A DNA stretch of 39,011 nt, from positions 1-39,011 of the forward strand of contig JAFUWA010000018.1 in NCBI GenBank assembly GCA_017477355.1. Direction: 5' to 3'. Each line of letters begins with the position of its first letter. Position 1 is the stretch's first letter. The stretch comes from Clostridia bacterium (GTDB taxonomy: Bacteria; Bacillota; Clostridia; TANB77; CAG-508). The position numbers and the translations under genes are program-made. Below, in pieces: positions 8,565 to 17,423 of this stretch. Under the pieces are notes generated by a model, which saw only the letters and a program-made list of their open reading frames with translations, was not told the DNA's origin and made no database searches.

Positions 8565-9760
8565 GTGAAAATTGATCCGATTAGTGTTACAGAATTAAAT
8601 AAGTATGTAAAAAACAGAATTGACCGGAGATGAATATTTAAATAATGTCCTTGTAAAGGGTGAAATATCGAATTTCAAACATCATTACACAGGGCATTTA
8701 TATTTTACCTTAAAAGATGAAAATTCTTTGATAAAATGTGTGATGTTTAAGACATACGCAGAAATGATGAAGTTCGAGCCAAAAGATGGAATGAAAGTTA
8801 TTATTTTTGGAACAGTTTCTGTTTTTGAAAGAGATGGAGTTTATCAGATTTATTGTAAACAGATGGACGAAGATGGACTTGGAGACTTATATTTGCAATA
8901 TCAAAAATTGAAAGAAAAACTTGAAAAAGAAGGTCTATTTGAAGAAGTTCATAAAAAGAAAATTCCATTTATGCCTGAAACAATAGGAGTTTTAACATCT
9001 AATACAGGAGCTGTTATTAGAGATATCATTAATGTTAGTACAAGAAGAAATCCTAATGTACATATCAGATTGCTACCAGTTCCAGTTCAAGGACAAGGAG
9101 CTGCTGAAAAAATAGCTAAAGCCATTAGAATTATGAACGAAAAAAAGTTGGCAGATGTATTAATTATTGGTAGAGGTCGGAGGATCTCTAGAAGATCTTT
9201 GGCCATTTAATGAAGAGGTTGTGGCAAGAGCAATATATGAGTCAAGACTTCCAATTATTTCAGCGGTTGGGCATGAAACTGATTTTACAATTAGTGATTT
9301 TGTAGCTGATTTAAGAGCACCAACTCCATCTGCAGCAGCAGAGTTAGCTGTAGCGGATGTTACGGATTTAAAGTATGATTTAGTATTGAAAGAAAGAAGA
9401 TTAAAAAATGCTTTAAAATCAAAAACCCAAGTAATGAGATTAAGATATGAAAAATGCATGAATTCTATGGTTTATCAAAATCCTCTACAAAAGGTAAATG
9501 ATGGATATTTATTAGTAGATAAATATTTTAAAATACTAGAAAATTCTGGAATCAAGAAATTAAAAGATTGCAAATTAATGATGGCAAAAACAATTGGCAA
9601 GCTAGATGCTTTAAGTCCATTAAAAACATTATCAAGAGGATATAGTATTAGTAGCTTAAAAGAAAGTCAAAAGATAGTAAAAAGTGTGAAAGACATTAAA
9701 AGTGGAGATACGCTGGAAATAAGAGTAGAAGATGGAAAATTTGATGCAATAGTCAATTAA
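8565..9760 (+). CDS. xseA: Exonuclease VII large subunit (two +1 shifts at CGG)
   Basis: Read from GTG 8565, two bases after the nusB stop and with AGAGGAAT upstream, the protein starts [19 protein letters not shown], typical of XseA. Two in-frame CGG triplets (8625-8627 and 9178-9180) must each be passed with a +1 shift to continue. The joined product of about 397 residues has the N-terminal OB domain ([25 protein letters not shown]), the catalytic domain with [11 protein letters not shown] and [16 protein letters not shown], the [27 protein letters not shown] motif, and a coiled-coil C-terminal part. The second junction falls exactly in GRGGGS, where the restored Gly is nearly invariant. 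xseB lies two genes downstream. Confidence 0.92.
8625..8627 (+). other. In-frame CGG, +1 frameshift site 1 in xseA
   Basis: The preceding codon is GAC (codon 20 from the GTG start). Frame 0 would read CGG AGA TGA and stop. Skipping C gives GGA GAT GAA, entering the frame that encodes the OB domain. Confidence 0.88.
9178..9180 (+). other. In-frame CGG, +1 frameshift site 2 in xseA
   Basis: The preceding codons are GGT AGA GGT. Skipping C gives GGA GGA TCT, so the product reads Gly-Arg-Gly-Gly-Gly-Ser, the diagnostic XseA motif. This is the best positional proof in the window that the residue added is glycine. Confidence 0.93.
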
Positions 9761-9776
9761 CCAAGGAGGAAACAAT

Positions 9777-10196
9777 ATGAAAAAAGTGATTAAAATAGGA
9801 TTTCCAATTCTTTGCATAGCAGTAATTGGAGGAACATTTGTCTTATTAAATAAAACAACAGAAAAGATTAATAAAAACCGTTTAACAGAAGAAGATGAAG
9901 ATCAAAGTTTTGTAGAAAGCAAAGTTCCAGAAGAAGACGAGAATTTGGAAGAGGAAAATACTTCTAATGTTGTAGTAGATCCAGAGGAAGCCAAAGTACA
10001 AGAGGTAAAAAATAAAGCAAAGGCAATTGAAATTATAAAAGAAGTGGCTCCTCCTACAAGTAACAGCTATTATACAAATGAAGGAATGGTAGAAGATAAA
10101 TATTTAGTCGCAGTTAGAGATAGTACCTCGAAAGAACCAAAAATTTACTATGCAGTTGATATTGTAAATGAAAGTTATGAAATTTATGTAAAATAG
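9777..10196 (+). CDS. Hypothetical membrane-anchored protein between xseA and xseB
   Basis: The family is not recognised. The 139-residue product has one N-terminal membrane helix (about residues 5-25), so it is a signal-anchored protein. A very acidic linker follows (about 36-70). A small C-terminal domain contains TSNSYYTNEGMVEDKYLVAVRD and KIYYAVDIVNESYEIYVK, which looks like a short beta-rich extracytoplasmic domain. It has a good AAGGAGG site and is embedded in the xse operon, but no functional link to exonuclease VII is evident. Confidence 0.75.
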   Translation: MKKVIKIGFPILCIAVIGGTFVLLNKTTEKINKNRLTEEDEDQSFVESKVPEEDENLEEENTSNVVVDPEEAKVQEVKNKAKAIEIIKEVAPPTSNSYYTNEGMVEDKYLVAVRDSTSKEPKIYYAVDIVNESYEIYVK

Positions 10197-10206
10197 AGGA
10201 AGAGAT

Positions 10207-10431
10207 ATGAGTAAAGAATTAAATTTTGAAAACATTATGACAAAATTAGAAGAGATTACAAATAAGTTAGAAAAAGATAATTTAAATTTGGATGAATCTG
10301 TGGAACTTTTTGAAGAAGGAATGAAACTTTCTAAACAAGCTAATGAGAAATTAGAAAATGCTGAAAAAAGAATTACTGTTTTGTTAGATACAGAGAATTT
10401 AAAAGAAGAAAATTTTACACCAGAAGAATGA
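10207..10431 (+). CDS. xseB: Exonuclease VII small subunit
   Basis: The 74-residue product matches XseB in length and pattern: FENIMTKLEEITNKLEKDNLNLDESVELFEEGMKLSKQANEKLENAEKRI. It forms the helical partner that packs several copies on each XseA. The stop is UGA, one of the genes showing that UGA is a normal stop here. Confidence 0.96.
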   Translation: MSKELNFENIMTKLEEITNKLEKDNLNLDESVELFEEGMKLSKQANEKLENAEKRITVLLDTENLKEENFTPEE

Positions 10432-10465
10432 AATATGTATACAATTTTTTAGAGGAGGATGTTTC

Positions 10466-12130
10466 ATGGAAGATATTGAAATTGCAAGAAATACCAAATT
10501 AGAAAATATAACAGAAATTGCAAAAAAAATGGGAATCGATGAAGAAGATTTAGAATTATATGGAAAATATAAAGCTAAAATTTCAGATTCTGTTTATCAA
10601 AGACTTCAATCTAAAAAAGATGGAAAATTAATTTTGGTAACTGCAATTAATCCAACTCCATTAGGAGAAGGAAAAACGACGATTGCAATTGGATTAGCAG
10701 ATGGATTAAATAGGTTAAATAAAAATGCAGTGCTTGCACTTCGTGAACCATCTTTAGGACCTGTATTCGGAATTAAAGGCGGAGCTACTGGTGGAGGATA
10801 TGCTCAGATTGCTCCAATGGTTGACATTAATTTACATTTTACAGGAGATATTCATGCGATAACAGCAGCAAATAATTTGCTTGCTGCAATGATTGATAAT
10901 CACATTTTTTCAGGAAATGAATTGGGAATCAAAAAGGTAACATGGAAAAGAGCAGTAGATTTAAATGATAGGATTTTAAGAAAAATAGAGATTGGTCTAT
11001 CAGGGGAAAAGGGAATGTGTTCTCGTGAAGATTCTTTTGATATTACAGTTGCTTCCGAAGTAATGGCAATTCTTTGCTTAGCAGAAGATTTAAAAGATTT
11101 AAAAAGAAGACTAGGAAAAATTGTCATTGGTTATAATGAATTAGGGGAACCTGTATTTGCAAAAGACTTAAAAGCAGATGGAGCAATGACAGTTTTATTA
11201 AAAGATGCAATGCAACCAAATTTAGTACAAAGTTTGGAGCATACTCCAAGTATTGTACATGGTGGACCATTTGCCAATATTGCTCATGGTTGTAATTCTA
11301 TTAGAGCAACACGTTTAGCTTTAAAGTTAGGAGATTATGTTGTAACGGAGGCTGGTTTTGGAGCTGATCTTGGAGCAGAAAAGTTTTTAGATATTAAGTG
11401 TAGAACAAAGAATTTGAGTCCAGATGGTGTTGTTTGTGTAGCAACATTAAAATCCTTAAAATATCATGGTGGAGCAAGTGTGAAAAATTGTGACGAAGAA
11501 AATGTGGAATTATTAGAGAAGGGAATAGAGAACTTAATCCATCATGTTAATAATTTAAAAAATGTATTCCATACTAATGTAGTTGTTGCAATCAATAAAT
11601 ATCAAAATGATTCAGAAAAGGAAATAAAAATACTGAAAAAAAGCTTAGAAGAATTAGGAATAGAGTTGAGTTTAGCTACTGTTTGGGCTGATGGGGGAAA
11701 TGGCGCAACGGATTTAGCAGAAAAAGTAGTAAAGCTTTGTAAGAATAAGAAGGAATTAAAATTTGCATATCAATTGGAAGATAGTATTAAGCAAAAAATT
11801 GAAGCAATTAGCAAAAATGTTTATGGTGCAGTAGGAGTAAAATATTCAGAAGAGGCAGAACTAAAAATATTAGAAATCGAGAGAACAGGATTAGCCCAAA
11901 ATTATCCAATTTGTATTGCTAAAACACAATATTCTTTTTCAGATAATGCTAAGAATTTATTGTGTGATGAGCCATTTGAAATTACAATCAAAGATGTGGA
12001 ATTGAAGAATGGAGCAGAATTTGTAGTTGCAAAAGCAGGAAAGATAGTAACAATGCCTGGACTACCAAAAAGAGCAGCTGCAGAGAAAATTGATATTAAT
12101 GAAAATGGAGAAATTGTTGGAATTTTTTAA
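10466..12130 (+). CDS. fhs: Formate--tetrahydrofolate ligase
   Basis: The 554-residue length is standard. Motifs seen are TPLGEGKTT (ATP-binding loop, about residue 65), the REPSLGPVFGIKGGATGGGYAQ segment, and the HAITAANNLLAAMIDNHIF region. Near the C-terminus is TMPGLPKRAAAEKIDI. It makes 10-formyl-THF from formate and ATP, supplying the formyl donor used by Fmt and purine synthesis. The frame is complete with no CGG codon. A strong AGAGGAGG site precedes the ATG, and a bidirectional terminator follows. Confidence 0.98.
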   Translation: MEDIEIARNTKLENITEIAKKMGIDEEDLELYGKYKAKISDSVYQRLQSKKDGKLILVTAINPTPLGEGKTTIAIGLADGLNRLNKNAVLALREPSLGPVFGIKGGATGGGYAQIAPMVDINLHFTGDIHAITAANNLLAAMIDNHIFSGNELGIKKVTWKRAVDLNDRILRKIEIGLSGEKGMCSREDSFDITVASEVMAILCLAEDLKDLKRRLGKIVIGYNELGEPVFAKDLKADGAMTVLLKDAMQPNLVQSLEHTPSIVHGGPFANIAHGCNSIRATRLALKLGDYVVTEAGFGADLGAEKFLDIKCRTKNLSPDGVVCVATLKSLKYHGGASVKNCDEENVELLEKGIENLIHHVNNLKNVFHTNVVVAINKYQNDSEKEIKILKKSLEELGIELSLATVWADGGNGATDLAEKVVKLCKNKKELKFAYQLEDSIKQKIEAISKNVYGAVGVKYSEEAELKILEIERTGLAQNYPICIAKTQYSFSDNAKNLLCDEPFEITIKDVELKNGAEFVVAKAGKIVTMPGLPKRAAAEKIDINENGEIVGIF

Positions 12131-12178
12131 GAAAAAACGATGATAGATACTAAATAGAGAATCATAAAATGAAAATTA

Positions 12179-12217
12179 AAAAGTCTAATTGTAAACTTAC
12201 AATTAGACTTTTGTTTT
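12179..12217. terminator. Bidirectional rho-independent terminator
   Basis: A perfect 16-bp inverted repeat (12179-12194 with 12197-12212; core AAGTCTAATTGTAA) has A-runs on the left and T-runs on the right. It serves fhs on the + strand and the convergent gene on the - strand. Confidence 0.9.
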
Positions 12218-12233
12218 ACTTAGTTACGAAGAT

Positions 12234-13220
12234 TTATTTATTATTATCATTTAAAATTCCAAGTTCTTTTGCTTTTAGTTTTACTAAAGTACCAAATTTT
12301 TTGAATGCTGTAGAAACTTTTTTGCCTACACTATAAGAGAAATTAATTACTTTATCAACCCAATCTTCTTTTTCGATTGTTGCAGGTAAACCAACTTTTT
12401 CATTACTGATATCTTGAGATTCTATTTTTTGAACTGGTGTTGCAAAATCAGCTGTTTCAGCAGTATCAGAAATTGATGCTAATAAATTATCCATTAAGCT
12501 ATCTAATTCTTGAGCATCATAATTGTCATAGTTTGTAATTTCTGCTTTTGGTTCTGGTTGTTCTTCTACTACTTGAGCAGTAACAACATTTTCTTGGTTA
12601 TCATTTAATGTTAATTCTTCAAATAATTCTGCAAATATATTATCACAATTTATCATATCTTCTTCTTTAATTTCATCAACTGATTGAAGACCAAAGCCAG
12701 ACAAGTTTGAAATGTCAATTGTTTCATTATTATCGTTTGTACCATCCAATATAGAATCTAGAAGAGAAGCAAATACAGTTTCAATATCATCTTGACTTTT
12801 TTCAGAAAATTCTGCAGTATTTTCTGTTTCGTTTTCAGCTTGTTCTTGAGTTTTTTCTTCTGTTTCTTCTTGAGTTTTTTCTTCAATTGAAGTTTCAGTA
12901 TTTTGGATATCTCCTTGAGAATCTTGTTTTGGTCTTATAGAAGCAATATAGTTAAATCCTGAATTATTATCCCAAATATTAAAACTATTTGAGAAGCAGA
13001 AATTAAGTGTATTATAATCTTTAATAGTAAGTGTTACTTCAAAACCATTTTCAGTTTCTACCATAGGGCAACTATCTGTTTCGGACCAATTATCTCCATA
13101 TCCATATACAATTGAAACATCTTTTGAATGTTCTCTATATAGTTGTCCACAATACGTTAAAATTATTGTACTTCCAACAGTTAAAGGTTTATTAAAAAAG
13201 ATTTCATTAGTAAATTCCAT
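12234..13220 (-). CDS. CBM25-like starch-binding domain protein with long acidic linker
   Basis: The 328-residue product begins with a domain (about residues 10-95) of the CBM25/CBM53 type: PLTVGSTIILTYCGQL, VSIVYGYGDNW, VTLTIKDYNTLNFCFSNSFNIWDNNSGFNY. The rest is a Glu/Gln/Thr-rich low-complexity linker (about 100-150, with several EEKTQEE-like units), then alternating acidic helices. A positively charged helical C-terminus follows (about 285-328, KVINFSYSVGKKVSTAFKKFG). There is no signal peptide and no catalytic domain. An intracellular glycogen- or starch-associated scaffold would fit; this is inference. Its promoter lies just upstream. Confidence 0.8.
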   Translation of the reverse strand: MEFTNEIFFNKPLTVGSTIILTYCGQLYREHSKDVSIVYGYGDNWSETDSCPMVETENGFEVTLTIKDYNTLNFCFSNSFNIWDNNSGFNYIASIRPKQDSQGDIQNTETSIEEKTQEETEEKTQEQAENETENTAEFSEKSQDDIETVFASLLDSILDGTNDNNETIDISNLSGFGLQSVDEIKEEDMINCDNIFAELFEELTLNDNQENVVTAQVVEEQPEPKAEITNYDNYDAQELDSLMDNLLASISDTAETADFATPVQKIESQDISNEKVGLPATIEKEDWVDKVINFSYSVGKKVSTAFKKFGTLVKLKAKELGILNDNNK

Positions 13221-13253
13221 AATTTTCTATAATCCTTTCAATTCTATACGTTC

Positions 13254-13282
13254 ATTATAATAATAATAAATATTTTTTTCAA
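13254..13282 (-). promoter_or_regulatory. Sigma-A promoter of the CBM25-like gene
   Basis: On the - strand, TTGAAA (13282-13277), a 17-base spacer and TATAAT (13259-13254). It is followed by a GAAAGGA ribosome site and the ATG. This is a near-consensus promoter, so the gene is probably well expressed. Confidence 0.8.
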
Positions 13283-13318
13283 TAGAAAACGAAGAAAATT
13301 ATTCAAAAAAATATTAAA

Positions 13319-13341
13319 TTTTTGTAACAATATTACAAAAA
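13319..13341. repeat. Palindrome in the divergent intergenic region
   Basis: TTTTTGTAA and TTACAAAAA flank a five-base loop. It lies between the divergent CBM25-like gene and sleB. It could be an operator for a dimeric regulator or an RNA hairpin; nothing in the sequence decides between these. Confidence 0.45.
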
Positions 13342-13412
13342 GGTAACAATGAATATTTTTTTGTAGAAAAGGAGAAAATAATTCCAAAAAATAGAAAGAA
13401 AGGGACAAGAGA

Positions 13413-14082
13413 ATGAAAAGAAAATGGTATGTTTTAATTATAACTTTAGGAATGATTTTTATAGGATTATTTTTCCTTAATCTAAGGGAAACAATTGCGC
13501 TTTCTAAATATGGATCTTCTGGAAGTGAAGTAACTCAGATTCAAAAAAAATTAAAAAATTGGGGATATTATACAGGAGCTGTTGATGGCATTTATGGTTC
13601 AAGAACAGTAGAAGCTGTTAAAAAGTTTCAGGCTAAAAATGGTTTAACAGTAGATGGAATAGCTGGTTCTAAAACATTAAGTGCTATGGGAATTACAAGT
13701 AGTTCTAATTCTAATATTAGTTCTAGTAACTCAAGCAATTTGAATTTGCTAAGTAGAGTAGTTTATTCTGAAGCAAGAGGAGAACCATATAAAGGACAAG
13801 TAGCTGTTGCAGCAGTTGTTTTGAACCGAGTAGCAAGTTCTTCTTTTCCTAATACAATATCAGGAGTTGTATATCAAAAAGGTTCTTTTGATGCGGTATC
13901 AGATGGACAAATAAATATGACACCGGATAGTACTGCCAAAAAAGCAGCACAAGATGCTTTAAATGGTTGGGATCCAACATCACGGTTGCATTTACTATTT
14001 TAATCCAGCAACTGCCACTTCAAAATGGATTTGGAGCAGACCACAAGTTGTAAAAATAGGAAAGCATATATTTTGCAAATAG
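13413..14082 (+). CDS. sleB: SleB-type cell wall hydrolase (read through a +1 shift at CGG)
   Basis: The 222-residue product has an N-terminal membrane or signal helix (about residues 5-25), a peptidoglycan-binding domain (about 33-92, VTQIQKKLKNWGYYTGAVDGIYGSRT), and a Ser/Asn linker. The Hydrolase_2 domain follows, with SEARGEPYKGQVAVAAVVLNRV. Frame 0 ends at 14003 in the middle of the catalytic domain. Skipping C of the CGG at 13983-13985 gives DPTS-GCIYYFNPATATSKWIWSRP, the exact family ending. SleB digests spore cortex at germination, which fits the yqfC and yqfD genes further along and a spore-forming host. Confidence 0.93.
13983..13985 (+). other. In-frame CGG, +1 frameshift site in sleB
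   Basis: The preceding codon is TCA. Skipping C gives GGT TGC ATT TAC, i.e. Gly-Cys-Ile-Tyr, restoring the conserved Gly before the YYFNPATATSKWIW block. The corrected stop is TAG at 14080-14082. Confidence 0.92.
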
Positions 14083-14105
14083 CCTAATTCTGAAAAACAA
14101 TTTGA

Positions 14106-14134
14106 TTGACAAAAATCGGATATATTGATAATAT
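14106..14134 (+). promoter_or_regulatory. Promoter upstream of yqeG
   Basis: TTGACA (14106-14111), 17 bases, TAATAT (14129-14134). The -35 box is perfect and the -10 box is weaker. It lies shortly after the sleB stop and before the AAAGAGGTGG ribosome site of yqeG. Confidence 0.6.
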
Positions 14135-14170
14135 TATATAACAAAATATTTTAATCAAAGAGGTGGCAAA

Positions 14171-14680
14171 ATGTTAATATATCCAGATTTTTATTTGGAA
14201 AGCGTACGAGAGATAACCCCAGATTTTTGCAAGAAAAATAAGATAAAAGGCCTTATTTTAGATATTGATAATACTTTAATAGATATTGATAAAAAAATGT
14301 TGGGTGGAGCGAAAGAATGGCATGATTCTGTGAGAGATGCTGGAATTAAAACAATGATAGTATCTAATACAAGTAAGCAAGAGAAGGCATCTAAAGTTGC
14401 AAATGAGTTGGGAATTGATTATATCAATTTTGCCAAAAAACCTGCCAAAGGTGGATTTTTAAAAGCACAAAAAATAATGGGACTAAGAGAAAGTGAAATT
14501 GCATCAGTCGGAGATCAAATTTTTACAGATGTTATTGGTGCTAATAGATGTAAGATGCAATCTATTCTTGTAAAGCCTGTTGATCCTGAGAGAGATCTTT
14601 GGTATACGAAATGGAAGAGACCAATAGAGGCATGGATTATCAAAAAATATTTAAAAAATAAAGAAAGGCAGATTGGATAA
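14171..14680 (+). CDS. yqeG: YqeG-family HAD phosphatase
   Basis: The 169-residue product is a IIIA-type HAD protein. Motif I is DIDNTLIDID (about residue 33), motif II is the SNTSKQEKA region, and motif III/IV is SVGDQIFTDVIGANR. The N-terminal YPDFYLESVREI is typical of YqeG. These proteins are predicted phosphatases; some relatives dephosphorylate phosphatidylglycerophosphate. The stop overlaps the next start by one base (TAATG). Confidence 0.9.
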   Translation: MLIYPDFYLESVREITPDFCKKNKIKGLILDIDNTLIDIDKKMLGGAKEWHDSVRDAGIKTMIVSNTSKQEKASKVANELGIDYINFAKKPAKGGFLKAQKIMGLRESEIASVGDQIFTDVIGANRCKMQSILVKPVDPERDLWYTKWKRPIEAWIIKKYLKNKERQIG

Positions 14681-15450
14681 TGTATATCAATAATATATCA
14701 ATAGTATATTATCTGTTAATTGGATTATTAGGGCTTGCAGTTGGCAAAGTTACTGCTTGGGCAAATATAGTTTATGTAGATGAAGAAACACCAAAAATAA
14801 ATGATTTTTGGAAAAGAAGAAAAGAACTCTTTCCAATGCAGTATATTATTATGTTCGTAATTGCAGCCTGTTACATAGGACTTCTTTATATACAAGGAAT
14901 TCCAAATACATTTTTAAAAGCATTAGATTTAGTTAAGTTTTTAATTTTAACTCCAATGTTAATTAGTAGTTTTTTAATAGACTTAAAATATAGAATTATC
15001 CCGAACAGGTTAAATATGTTTCTATTTGAGATTGGAATTCTACTTACATTTGCTTATGGAATTTCTAATATTTCTATTGCTCAAAACATGCTTCTTGGCG
15101 GTTTGACAGGAATTGGAATTTTTCTCGGAATAACGCTTTTAGGAGGACTAATTGCTGGAAAAGAAGCAATGGGACTTGGCGATGTAAAATTTATGGGTGC
15201 CGTTGGATTATATTTTGGAATGATGGCAACAGGAGAAGTAACATTATTAAGCTTTTTGTTAGGGGCTATCATATCAATACTAGTATTAGTTTATCGTGCA
15301 ATTAGAAAAGTAGAGGACGAATATATTCCTTTTGGACCATTTTTAGTAATTGCAGCATTTGTTGTAATGTTTGCAGGAGATGGATTTGTATTAAGAGCTT
15401 TTGTTAGTTTTTGCAAAATGATAAGTAATCAATTAGTATCATTATTTTAA
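14680..15450 (+). CDS. Prepilin peptidase (A24 family aspartic protease)
   Basis: The 256-residue integral membrane protein has about eight hydrophobic segments. The two catalytic Asp motifs of A24 peptidases are present: DLKYRIIPN (about residues 99-107) and GLGDVKFMG (about 165-173). YIPFGPFL near the end is the usual last conserved loop. The N-terminal methyltransferase region is reduced and lacks the CxxC pairs. It would cleave type IV-pilin-like leader peptides. No pilin genes are in the window. It is translationally coupled to yqeG. Confidence 0.88.
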   Translation: MYINNISIVYYLLIGLLGLAVGKVTAWANIVYVDEETPKINDFWKRRKELFPMQYIIMFVIAACYIGLLYIQGIPNTFLKALDLVKFLILTPMLISSFLIDLKYRIIPNRLNMFLFEIGILLTFAYGISNISIAQNMLLGGLTGIGIFLGITLLGGLIAGKEAMGLGDVKFMGAVGLYFGMMATGEVTLLSFLLGAIISILVLVYRAIRKVEDEYIPFGPFLVIAAFVVMFAGDGFVLRAFVSFCKMISNQLVSLF

Positions 15451-15462
15451 AAGGAGAGCAAA

Positions 15463-16540
15463 ATGAATGCAAAAATAAGAAGTTTGAGAAATCAAATGAC
15501 AGCAAAAGGATTGGAAGGAATGATTGTTTCTAATCCAGTAAATATCAGATATTTGACTGGGTTAACAGCAGAACGGCACATTGCTTCTAACTCCAAAAGA
15601 TAATATTTTTATTACAGATTCTAGATATATAGAGGCAGTTAATTCTTATTTAACACTTGATCAAGAAATTGCAGCATTTGATTTAAGAGGTTTAAGTAAA
15701 TACGATTATGAATCTTATTTTGCTGGATGTAATAGCGTAGGATTTGAAGAGGGATATGTCACTTATGAGATGTATAAGTCATATTTAATTACATATAGAG
15801 TCGACAATTTAGTTGAAACAGAACATTTGATAGAAATTAATCGTTTTGTAAAAGATGAAGAGGAAATAGATAACTGCAAAAAAGCTTGCTTGATTACAGA
15901 CAAGGCTTTTGAGCATATTAAAGAATATATTAGACCAGGTCAAACAGAAAAAGAAATCGCCTTAGAATTGGAAAGATATATGAAAATGAATGGAGCTGAG
16001 AGTCTGGCATTTGATACAATTGTAGCATCAGGTCCAAATTCCTCTATGCCACATGCAATTCCAACTGATAGAAAAATTGAAGAGAAAGATATTATCCAAT
16101 TTGATTTTGGATGTAAAGTTAATGGATATTGTTCTGATTTTTCTAGAGTTTTATTTATTGGTGAAATAACTGATGAAGAAGAAAAAGTATATCAATTTGT
16201 TCTGAAGGAATATAACTTTATTTCTGAGAGATTAAAGGATGGAATTAATATCAAAGAAACATTAAAAGAAGCAGAAGAACATTATAAAGAAGAAAATTAT
16301 GAATTATTACATTCTTTTGGGCATAATCTTGGATTAGATATTCATGAAGAGCCAGTTTTGTCAACACGATATGAAACAAAGTTAAAGAAGAACATGCTAT
16401 TGACAGTGGAACCAGGTGTTTATATTCCGGGAAAATTTGGAATTAGAATTGAAGATACAATTTTAATCAATAAAGATGGATCAAATAGTTTAACAAAATC
16501 AGCCAAAGCAATTACAGTTTTGAAATATAATAATTTTTAA
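15463..16540 (+). CDS. Aminopeptidase P-family Xaa-Pro peptidase, M24 (read through a +1 shift at CGG)
   Basis: The start is ATG 15463 after AAAGGAGAGC. The joined protein has about 358 residues, normal for the short YqhT/PepQ-like group. The N-terminal creatinase domain begins NAKIRSLRNQMTAKGLEGMIVSNPVNIRYLTGLTA. Frame 0 breaks at the CGG (15574-15576); skipping C gives EGTLLLTPKDNIFITDSRY, the expected continuation. The metal-binding residues of the pita-bread fold are all there: QFDFGCKVNGYCSDFSR, HSFGHNLGLDIHE, VEPGVYI and GIRIEDT. The enzyme would release N-terminal residues before proline. It is located just before efp, the common pepQ-efp order. Confidence 0.93.
15574..15576 (+). other. 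In-frame CGG, +1 frameshift site in the M24 peptidase gene
   Basis: The preceding codon is GAA. Skipping C gives GGC ACA TTG CTT CTA, i.e. Gly-Thr-Leu-Leu-Leu, matching the glycine before the hydrophobic strand of the creatinase N-domain. Confidence 0.9.
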
Positions 16541-16746
16541 GACTCGATTTCGGACGCATCCGCTACATTTTTCTGAACGCAAATTGATTCTCAATTTGCA
16601 GAAAAATATATCTTCATCTCACTTGAAAATTTTATATTTCAAAAAATAGCGAGCAAAAGCTTGATTTTTAGGCAAGATTGTGATAACATATATTGGCATA
16701 AAATATGAAATAGAGAATAAAATTTATAGAAAAGGGGTAAAATAAT
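16541..16746 (+). other. Intergenic region before efp with bulged hairpin
   Basis: This 206-base gap has a long inverted repeat at 16568-16606: TTTTTCTG and CAAATTG on the left, separated by a short bulge, pair with CAATTTGCAGAAAAA on the right. It is terminator-like but not followed by a long T-run. The rest is AT-rich. An efp promoter is expected but I see no clear -35/-10 pair. Confidence 0.45.
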
Positions 16747-17313
16747 ATGGCAGATGTATATATGGCCGGTGATTTAAGAAACGGAACAACATTCGAATTA
16801 GACAATAACGTATTTAGAGTTGTTGAATTCCAACACGTAAAACCAGGAAAAGGAGCAGCTTTTGTTAGAGTAAAAATGAAAAATGTAATTACAGGAGCTG
16901 TTTTAGAAAGAACTTTCAATCCTTCTGAAAAATTACAGGGAGCAGAAATTGAAAAGAAAGATATGCAATATCTTTATAATGATGGTGACTTATATTACTT
17001 TATGGATAATGCTACATATGACCAAATTCCATTAAATGAAAGCCAAATTGGAGATGCTTTAAAATATATTAAAGAAAATATGAACGTAACAATGCTTTCA
17101 TTCAAAGGAAGTGTATTTGCAGTTGAGCCACCAATGTTTGTAGAGTTAGAAGTAACATATACAGAACCAGGATTTTCTGGAAATACTACTACAACATCAG
17201 GAAAACCTGCAACTTTAGAAAATGGATTAGAAATATCTGTACCATTATTCGTGGAAATAGGAGATAAGATTAGAATCGATACAAGAACTGGTCAATATAT
17301 GGAAAGAATCTAA
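16747..17313 (+). CDS. efp: Elongation factor P
   Basis: The 188-residue product has the three beta domains of EF-P. The N-terminal KOW-like domain has [20 protein letters not shown] with the tip lysine in PGKG (residue 35). The OB domain starts near [16 protein letters not shown], and the C-terminal domain ends with [16 protein letters not shown], the EF-P signature. EF-P rescues ribosomes stalled on proline runs. An AAAAGGGG site lies just upstream. No CGG codon occurs in frame. Confidence 0.97.
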   Translation: MADVYMAGDLRNGTTFELDNNVFRVVEFQHVKPGKGAAFVRVKMKNVITGAVLERTFNPSEKLQGAEIEKKDMQYLYNDGDLYYFMDNATYDQIPLNESQIGDALKYIKENMNVTMLSFKGSVFAVEPPMFVELEVTYTEPGFSGNTTTTSGKPATLENGLEISVPLFVEIGDKIRIDTRTGQYMERI

Positions 17314-17369
17314 GGTATTTATGAAAATTCGTGAAACATTTGCGTAGTAAATGTTGCTCGAGTTTTTAT

Positions 17370-17404
17370 AAAATACTTTCGAGAAGTATTTTTTCAAAAT
17401 ACTT
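17370..17404 (+). promoter_or_regulatory. Three-arm alternative hairpin after efp
   Basis: AAAATACTT (17370-17378) can pair with AAGTATTTT (17384-17392), which is followed by T's, like a terminator. The same middle arm can instead pair with a second AAAATACTT (17396-17404), placing a hairpin just before the next gene's AAAGG site. The 13-base unit AAAATACTTTCGA occurs twice. The two folds exclude each other. Confidence 0.5.
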
Positions 17405-17423
17405 TCGAAGAAAGGATTTTATA

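Noticed and set aside
8565..9760. Regulatory frameshift of the prfB or antizyme type
   Set aside because: No stop codon at the slip site, no Shine-Dalgarno stimulator, and unrelated genes are affected; a general decoding rule fits better.
17331..17423. N-terminal extension of the zinc-ribbon gene
   Set aside because: The segment is basic and Cys-containing by chance, spans the hairpin repeats and has no ribosome site; GTG 17424 has one.
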